Assembly: GCA_017434555.1 (NCBI GenBank) | Contig: JAFRFB010000026.1 | Coordinates: 1 to 33,003, forward strand | Source: Methanobrevibacter sp. | GTDB taxonomy: Archaea; Methanobacteriota; Methanobacteria; Methanobacteriales; Methanobacteriaceae | DNA: 33,003 bases | Direction of reading: 5' to 3' | In this document: piece after piece, positions 28,225-33,003 of the stretch | How positions within the stretch are numbered: the stretch's first letter is position 1 | Layout: each line of letters opens with the position of its first letter | Translations under genes and position numbers: made by a program | The notes under the pieces: generated by a model | Database searches by the model: none | What the model was told of the DNA's origin: nothing | What the model saw: only the letters and a program-made list of their open reading frames with translations

Positions 28225-28277
28225 GACAGGAAATGGGTGTTGAAAAATAAACTCTAAATATCAACAAAAGTCCTGAC
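28225..28277. repeat. Two-arm imperfect dyad upstream of cdc6
   Basis: TGTTGA (28238-28243) and TCAACA (28261-28266) form a perfect inverted pair around an AT-rich centre. A second pair, GACAGGA and TCCTGAC, flanks them with one mismatch. It could be an autoregulatory or origin-type site for the adjacent Orc1/Cdc6. I see no family-standard ORB motif. Confidence 0.35.
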
Positions 28278-28336
28278 AAATTCCCTCTCATTAATAATGA
28301 ATAATTTTTTTAATAATTAAATACAAATTGAATACT

Positions 28337-29446
28337 ATGGGAATTGAAGATATATTAATGCATGATGAAAGTCTTTTTCAAAACATCAATGCATTTGATC
28401 CTGATTACTTGCCTCCAAACTATAATTATAGGGATACTCAAATGGAAGCAATGGCAATGGCAATAAGGCCGGCCATGCGTGGAGGACAGCCATCAAATGC
28501 AGTGGTGCTCGGTTCACCTGCAACCGGAAAGACAACAGCAATCAAAAAGGTATATGAACTTGTTGAAAAAAACACCGAAAAGGTAGTCTGCGTTTATATT
28601 AACTGTCAGCTGCACACTACAAGGTTCGGTATAATCTCACAAATCCATAAAAAGATTTTCGGATTTCTACCTCCGGAAACCGGTATTCCTTTTGCCAGAA
28701 TCTATGAAAAAATCATGCTTGAACTTCAAAGAAATGGTCAGTCATTAATATTGGCGTTGGATGACGTTAACTATTTATTCCAAAGTAATAATGCCAATAA
28801 ACTATTTTATGACATATTAAGGGCATATGAAGAATACGAAGGTGTAAAAACAGCGATTTTTGCAATATTATCTGATTTAGAATTCAAATATGCTTTTGAT
28901 AAGAATGTAAATACTGTCTTCATTCCACAAGAAATCACATTCCCACCTTATTCCTATTCTGAAATTGAAGATATCTTAAGGGATAGGGTCAATGCAGGTT
29001 ATTTTCCGGGCGTTTTAGGTGACGATATCCTGGAACAAATTGCAACTTACACTTTTGACAACGGGGACTTGAGAACCGGAATCAACCTTTTGAGAAGCTG
29101 CGGAAACATTGCAGAAGCCGATGCGTCCCGTGAAATAACACAGGAACATTTTGATAAGGCCATTGATTCACTGGTTTCAGTAAATGTCTCACAGATATTA
29201 TCTTCACTAACTGATACTGAAAGAAGCTTACTCAGATTAATCACCGAAAGCAAAGAAAACATTACTGCAGGTGAATTAGGTGATACATTTCGTAAAAAAG
29301 AAAAAATCAGCTATTCATCTTATGCCAGAACTCTTGATAAGCTGGAATTTTTAAGGTTAATAGATACAAAATATACAGGATCAGGGTCAAGGGGTAATTC
29401 ACGTGAAATAATCCTTAGATTCAACCCTGATGATTTCAGCATTTAA
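28337..29446 (+). CDS. cdc6: Orc1/Cdc6-family replication initiator
   Basis: This 369-residue protein binds replication origins and helps load the MCM helicase. The AAA+ core has Walker A GSPATGKTT (59-67) and Walker B LILALDDVNYL (137-147). The sensor-2 region with GDLRTGINLLRSCG and a C-terminal winged helix (about 290-369, with the YSSYARTLDKLEFL helix) match archaeal Orc1/Cdc6, and the length is typical. I chose ATG 28337 over TTG 28328: there is no ribosome site, and an AT-rich TATA-like stretch at 28305-28322 fits leaderless transcription at this ATG. Archaeal origins often lie beside such genes, but the flanks are short and I could not name origin repeats. Confidence 0.9.
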   Translation: MGIEDILMHDESLFQNINAFDPDYLPPNYNYRDTQMEAMAMAIRPAMRGGQPSNAVVLGSPATGKTTAIKKVYELVEKNTEKVVCVYINCQLHTTRFGIISQIHKKIFGFLPPETGIPFARIYEKIMLELQRNGQSLILALDDVNYLFQSNNANKLFYDILRAYEEYEGVKTAIFAILSDLEFKYAFDKNVNTVFIPQEITFPPYSYSEIEDILRDRVNAGYFPGVLGDDILEQIATYTFDNGDLRTGINLLRSCGNIAEADASREITQEHFDKAIDSLVSVNVSQILSSLTDTERSLLRLITESKENITAGELGDTFRKKEKISYSSYARTLDKLEFLRLIDTKYTGSGSRGNSREIILRFNPDDFSI

Positions 29447-29481
29447 CCTGCATATTTTAACGGAAGTTAGTTTTGTATCAA

Positions 29482-29548
29482 AATTAGATTATTGCAAGAT
29501 AACGCCCTTGTACTCATAGTTTTAAGGGTTTGGTATTATAATCTAATT
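29482..29548. other. Long imperfect hairpin between cdc6 and the small membrane peptide gene
   Basis: Perfect 11-base arms AATTAGATTAT (29482-29492) and ATAATCTAATT (29538-29548) enclose a smaller stem CCCTT/AAGGG (29505-29509 with 29524-29528). There is no T-run directly behind it on the plus strand. It may be a shared convergent terminator, a small RNA or a DNA cruciform. Confidence 0.4.
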
Positions 29549-29562
29549 ATACTTATGCCCAT

Positions 29563-29742
29563 CTATAACATGTATGGGTTTTGTGCTGTCGCAACGGAGA
29601 GCACAGATAAAAGTAACACTAAAAATACAGCGAGCGTTACCATGCAAACTTGAATATTTATGTTTGAATATAAAATTTCATCCATCAATGAAGTCTTTTT
29701 TCTTAAATCTGCTCTTTTTGCGGTATTGGTATTTTTGAACAT
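29563..29742 (-). CDS. Small single-span membrane or secreted peptide, unknown
   Basis: The 59-residue product has a basic N-terminal half, then a strong hydrophobic segment (33-52, VCMVTLAVFLVLLLSVLSVA) and only a few residues after a signal-peptidase-like ATA|QN site. ATG 29742 is favoured over the upstream ATG at 29781 because GTGAT lies four bases before it. A TATA element at 29781-29787 fits a promoter on this strand. I do not recognise the family. It could be a true membrane peptide, or the left-over signal-anchor end of a decayed adhesin-like gene. It is the only gene in the 29447-29835 gap. Confidence 0.5.
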   Translation of the reverse strand: MFKNTNTAKRADLRKKTSLMDEILYSNINIQVCMVTLAVFLVLLLSVLSVATAQNPYML

Positions 29743-29777
29743 AATAATCACATCACTATATTTAAGTTGTTTGATAA

Positions 29778-29817
29778 CCATATATAAGCAAAGAGCGAGA
29801 GAGCATTTGAAGAGTAT
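29778..29817. promoter_or_regulatory. Two-way TATA region for archease and the small peptide
   Basis: TATATAA (29781-29787) can be read on either strand. On the plus strand it would give a start near 29811 for archease. On the minus strand it suits the small peptide gene. The whole 37-base element recurs upstream of tnpB at 171-207 with five differences. Confidence 0.5.
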
Positions 29818-29835
29818 TCGGGCGAAGGTAAAATC

Positions 29836-30258
29836 ATGAAAAAATTTGAATATTTTGACGTTACAGCAGATATTGGCTTTTATGCATTCGGCAAAACTTT
29901 AAATGAAGCTTTTGAAAATGCCGGTCTTGCAATGTTTAACATAATATCAAATACAGGTAACATTGAACCTAAAAAATCAATAGAATTTGAAATAACCTCT
30001 GAAGACAAGGTATCTCTTCTATACGACTATTTGGAGGAATTATTGTTCTATCATGAGATTGAATTCATGTTATTCTCCGAGTTTGGCGTTCAAATCGATT
30101 GCAGCGGTGAGGATTATCATCTTAAGGCCATTATAAAAGGCGAAGATATTAACTGGGATAAACATGACAGGAATTGTGAAATCAAGGCAATAACGTTTCA
30201 TCAAATGGAAGTCAATGTCGGTGATGTTGTAGAGATGAAGGCTATTGTTGACTTATAA
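29836..30258 (+). CDS. Archease, RtcB ligase activator
   Basis: The 140-residue protein is the usual size for archease, which speeds the guanylylation and turnover of the tRNA-splicing ligase RtcB. Family hallmarks are the TADIGFYAFG start, with a metal-binding aspartate, the DYLEELLFYHE helix, the KAITFHQMEV segment and a C-terminal IVDL with the last metal-binding aspartate. A GAAGGT site six or so bases before the ATG and a TATA box 55 nt upstream give a short leader. rtcB is not in the window. Confidence 0.9.
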   Translation: MKKFEYFDVTADIGFYAFGKTLNEAFENAGLAMFNIISNTGNIEPKKSIEFEITSEDKVSLLYDYLEELLFYHEIEFMLFSEFGVQIDCSGEDYHLKAIIKGEDINWDKHDRNCEIKAITFHQMEVNVGDVVEMKAIVDL

Positions 30259-30263
30259 TTATT

Positions 30264-30272
30264 TATAAAATG
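30264..30272 (+). promoter_or_regulatory. TATA box of the small membrane protein gene
   Basis: TTTATAAAA lies about 22 nt before ATG 30290 with no ribosome site between them, which points to a leaderless transcript. Confidence 0.4.
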
Positions 30273-30289
30273 CGAATCAATATTATATC

Positions 30290-30607
30290 ATGAAAAGAAT
30301 AAAAACCACATCAAGATATTTTGAACAGATACTTGGAATTATAGGTTCATTTTTAAGCATAATTTCCGGATCATTCATATTGTTTATCAGAAGTGGAGGT
30401 CTTGAAGGAAATTCATTCATTGCACTTCTAGCTATTGCAGGTGCTTTTTTAGGCTTTGCTTCTTCTTTTTTCATAAAAAGGGATTTGGAATATGCTGGTG
30501 TAGGTTTCATAGTCGCTGCAATGCTTGTGTTGGTCGGAACATCACATGGAATTGTTGGCGCATTGCTGCTTTTGGCTGCAGGAATATCTGCACTATTCAG
30601 AAAATAA
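30290..30607 (+). CDS. Small membrane protein, DUF4064-like
   Basis: The 105-residue protein has three hydrophobic segments (about 14-34, 42-62 and 68-102), a basic N-terminus and FRK at the C-terminus. It resembles the small DUF4064-type membrane proteins common in methanogens and Firmicutes, but I cannot be sure of the family. Nothing in it suggests catalysis. It lies between archease and the CPBP protease, each apparently with its own promoter, so no operon role can be assigned. Confidence 0.7.
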   Translation: MKRIKTTSRYFEQILGIIGSFLSIISGSFILFIRSGGLEGNSFIALLAIAGAFLGFASSFFIKRDLEYAGVGFIVAAMLVLVGTSHGIVGALLLLAAGISALFRK

Positions 30608-30679
30608 TTCTTCATTTTTAAAAAATTTGATATCAGATATAGGAAAATGTATATTTTATTAAATTGAAATCTATATAAC

Positions 30680-31555
30680 ATGACAGAAAAAAATACAATA
30701 TCTGATTATATAACATTTCCAAAAACTTTTGAAAACTATAAGTGGTATAAACCGATTCTTGTTTTCATAGTTGGTTTTATAATATTTTTAATACTCTCAT
30801 CAGTGTTGGCACTTGTTTTTTATTTTGCATTCGGAACAAATTTCATAATGTCTATTATGAATGGCGGATATGAAGTGATGAATACTGTATGGGGTCAAAT
30901 TTTCACTGATTTGGGAGTCATTATATTGCTTCCGTCATTATACCTCGCTTCTAAAATCGTTAAAGACAGACCATTTTCCTCCTATGCTTCTTCACGTGGT
31001 GGATGGAATTTTAAATTATATCTTAAAGCTTTAGTAATTCCATTTGTATTTATTGTAATAGCTCAGGGCATAGATGTTCTTGTTCATGGGACAAAAGGAG
31101 TTGCTCATTTTTCAATACTCTTTTTAATCATAACTTTAATTTTGGTTCCTATTCAATGTATTACTGAAGAATTTGTATTCCGTGGATTAATTATGCAGGC
31201 TTTGGGCTCATGGTTTAAAATACCTGTTTTGGCAATTATTCTTCAGGCCATAATTTTTGCAGTGGTTCACGGATATAACAGCTTAGGGGTAGTTGAAGTA
31301 GGAATTTCAGGTCTTCTTTTTGGTATTTTAACCTGGAAAACCAATGGTATAGAGGTAAGTTCCGCATTCCATACAGCAAATAATTTAAGCATTGCTTTAT
31401 TCGTCATGTTTGGACTTAGTGCTACGTCTTCCACAATTGGCACATATGACTTCATATTTGCTATTGTTTTCGACTTAATACTCTTTGCAGTAATTTATGT
31501 TGTAGGTACAAAAACTAACTGGTATGGCGAAATCGAAGAATCTGTGGAAAATTAA
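30680..31555 (+). CDS. CPBP-family intramembrane protease (CAAX/Abi type)
   Basis: This 291-residue protein has about seven to eight membrane segments. The three CPBP motifs are present: TEEFVFRG with E163, E164 and R168; FAVVHGYN with H197; and SAFHTANN with H231. In this family the glutamate and histidines form the active site within the membrane. Relatives process prenylated proteins or are linked to bacteriocin self-protection, and the target here is unknown. No ribosome site precedes the ATG, and the gene is probably leaderless. A hairpin with T-runs follows the stop. Confidence 0.9.
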   Translation: MTEKNTISDYITFPKTFENYKWYKPILVFIVGFIIFLILSSVLALVFYFAFGTNFIMSIMNGGYEVMNTVWGQIFTDLGVIILLPSLYLASKIVKDRPFSSYASSRGGWNFKLYLKALVIPFVFIVIAQGIDVLVHGTKGVAHFSILFLIITLILVPIQCITEEFVFRGLIMQALGSWFKIPVLAIILQAIIFAVVHGYNSLGVVEVGISGLLFGILTWKTNGIEVSSAFHTANNLSIALFVMFGLSATSSTIGTYDFIFAIVFDLILFAVIYVVGTKTNWYGEIEESVEN

Positions 31556-31560
31556 GTATG

Positions 31561-31603
31561 TGATTATTCTTATGGATAATCATTTTTTATTCTTTTTTTT
31601 TTA
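31561..31603 (+). terminator. Terminator after the CPBP protease gene
   Basis: Seven-base arms TGATTAT and ATAATCA enclose an eight-base loop, followed by TTTTTT and a longer T-run. The convergent surface-protein gene ends 23 nt beyond. Confidence 0.65.
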
Positions 31604-31625
31604 AAAAATAAGAAATAGAGGATTG

Positions 31626-33003
31626 TTAGTCCTCTTTTGCGACAATTGTTATTTTATTTGAAATTACCGCGCCTTGGTATGCAGAAGTAATTATATACTC
31701 TCCAGGCATAAGTCTAATATTTAATTTAGCTATTCCTGAAGCGTTTGTGGTTCTGTAGTAGAACACTCCATTAATGTTCATTTCAATTGATGCTCCGGAC
31801 AATGGGTTGCCTTCACCATCGACTAGTTTTACATTAAAAGTGCTTCCATCTAAATAGGTCATCCCCATATCGCTTGCCATTAAAACAGGCAGAACTGTAA
31901 TATTATATGACATCATGAGTCCGGTCAGTGGATCGATAGCGGTAAGTATATATTCGCCGGGTTCTAGATTGATGTTTAGCTTGGCTATACCGTTTTCATT
32001 GGTTAATCTATCATAGAAAACACCATTAATGTTCATGGTAATGTTAACTCCGCTTACGGGATTGCCTTCACCGTCTATTAATATGATGTAGAACTGTGAA
32101 GCGTTTCTGAAGTATTTAACCAGGTTTTCTGCAATCAATGTTGGCAATACCTCAATGTTATTTTCGACTGTTGTGCCGTTGAATGTTGTTTTGATTGTGT
32201 AATTGCCCGGGTTTAGGTTGATTGCCATTTTTGCAGTTCCGTTTTCATCGCTGGTTCTTGTATAATTTACTCCGTTAATTTCAAATGTTACTTTAACGCC
32301 AATTGCACCGACATCCGCAATAAACATGGAATCGTTTTTATATATTTTAACCAAATCTTCGGTATAGATATCTAAATCAAATGCATAAACTTTTAAACAT
32401 ACTGTCCTGTTCAATGGTGCATAATCAATCCAATTTATGCCGTCTGCACTTACAAATGATACATTTTCCATGTAATGCTGCCTTGAATTGTTTTGTTGTG
32501 GGAGCACATTGTTTTTAAAGACTACTTTAAACACGTCATTTTCTTTAATCGGAATGTATTCATTTAACTTTATGGTTTTAAATCCTGCAAATTCGCTTGT
32601 ACCATTTTGGGTGAGTTTCAATTCATCATTGACATATACTTTAAATTCATAATCAACTCCAGTATCGTTAAAGTAAGTACCTACAGCACCTAAAAGGTTA
32701 TTTTTAACGGCTGTATATTCATTTGAGTAATATGTATAGTTTTCATTGAATCGATTAAGTCCCATAATGTCGGTTTGGTAATTGTATTTGTAATTTTCAG
32801 TATTTTCAATTATGAATGCTAAAGTATATGGGATTGAATATGTTCCATCCAGATCAGGTCCAAATAGTGAGGTGTCATAATATGAGATGTATGCGTATCC
32901 ATTATCGCCCCATGTATCGCCCCAACTGTTTTTCATTATCCAAGCACCGTCACCTGGTGGGGGACTATTGAAGTTATCTTTTGAATAGCTGTCGTCCCAG
33001 CCA
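31626..33003 (-). CDS. Surface protein: cysteine peptidase (C1A), lectin-like and Ig-like repeats; 5' end outside window
   Basis: The frame runs open to the window edge, giving the last 458 residues. An internal ATG at 32936 is not the true start, because the codons before it read GWDDSYSKDNF and GDGAWIMKNSWGDTWGD. That is the end of a papain-type peptidase domain with the Asn active-site loop; the catalytic Cys and His lie off the edge. A lectin-like domain follows (roughly the next 160 residues, with DYEFKVYVND and ENDVFKVVF). Then come three Ig-like domains with cores such as MNINGVFYDRLTNENGIAKL and LNIRLMPGEYIITSAY. The protein is probably secreted and attached to the cell surface. The last two domains are close relatives of those in the broken gene at 5622-7528, so the two genes share an origin or exchange sequence. 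Confidence 0.85.
   Translation of the reverse strand, partial: GWDDSYSKDNFNSPPPGDGAWIMKNSWGDTWGDNGYAYISYYDTSLFGPDLDGTYSIPYTLAFIIENTENYKYNYQTDIMGLNRFNENYTYYSNEYTAVKNNLLGAVGTYFNDTGVDYEFKVYVNDELKLTQNGTSEFAGFKTIKLNEYIPIKENDVFKVVFKNNVLPQQNNSRQHYMENVSFVSADGINWIDYAPLNRTVCLKVYAFDLDIYTEDLVKIYKNDSMFIADVGAIGVKVTFEINGVNYTRTSDENGTAKMAINLNPGNYTIKTTFNGTTVENNIEVLPTLIAENLVKYFRNASQFYIILIDGEGNPVSGVNITMNINGVFYDRLTNENGIAKLNINLEPGEYILTAIDPLTGLMMSYNITVLPVLMASDMGMTYLDGSTFNVKLVDGEGNPLSGASIEMNINGVFYYRTTNASGIAKLNIRLMPGEYIITSAYQGAVISNKITIVAKED

Noticed and set aside
28167-29835. Replication origin beside cdc6
   Set aside because: I found inverted repeats and a hairpin but no recognisable ORB-type repeats or long AT-rich unwinding region, so I do not annotate an origin.
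31626-32936. Surface protein starting at ATG 32936
   Set aside because: The frame stays open to the edge and the preceding codons complete a papain-type peptidase motif, so this ATG is internal.
1-33003. CRISPR arrays, tRNA or rRNA genes
   Set aside because: No regularly spaced direct repeats, cloverleaf structures or rRNA-like conserved blocks were seen. The repeats present are protein-domain repeats.

Overview
The window is AT-rich DNA from a methanogenic archaeon, most likely a Methanobrevibacter of the M. ruminantium type. The markers are archaeal: an Orc1/Cdc6 protein, archease, an MptE-type pterin pyrophosphokinase, TATA-box promoters with very short or absent leaders, SD sites of the GGTGAT/GGAG kind, and adhesin-like secreted proteins with repeated Ig-like domains. 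The genus is inferred from gene content and style; no rRNA gene is present.

Layout. 1-2.5 kb: an intact TnpB element with its GC-richer right end (candidate omegaRNA) abuts the signal-peptide codons of a secreted protein, which it appears to have cut. 2.5-5.4 kb (minus): overlapping genes for an RsbW-like kinase, a membrane RsbU-like phosphatase and an Sfp-type phosphopantetheinyl transferase (PPTase). 5.6-7.5 kb: an adhesin-like gene broken by an in-frame stop and a frameshift. 7.7-23.3 kb: one very large NRPS gene with five modules and a terminal thioester reductase domain. 23.3-25.0 kb: a MatE exporter 11 nt behind the NRPS, carrying an extra C-terminal domain. 25.0-25.3 kb (minus): an RsbV-like STAS protein. 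25.4-26.8 kb: a YczE/YitT-like membrane protein and MptE. 27.0-29.4 kb: an AAA/STAND-like ATPase and Orc1/Cdc6. 29.5-31.6 kb: a tiny membrane peptide, archease, a small membrane protein and a CPBP protease. From 31.6 kb to the edge (minus): the C-terminal part of a cysteine-peptidase/lectin-like/Ig-repeat surface protein.

The centre (about 2.5-25.3 kb) reads as one system. The PPTase arms the carrier domains, the NRPS builds a reductively released peptide, and MatE probably exports it. A complete bacterial-style partner switch (kinase, phosphatase, STAS antagonist) brackets the pathway in a lineage that has no sigma factors. All five adenylation pockets, read by eye against PheA, carry two acidic residues, and the last three are identical. 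This suggests a peptide rich in basic residues. That prediction, and the RsbW-like nature of the MatE tail, are the main points to test.
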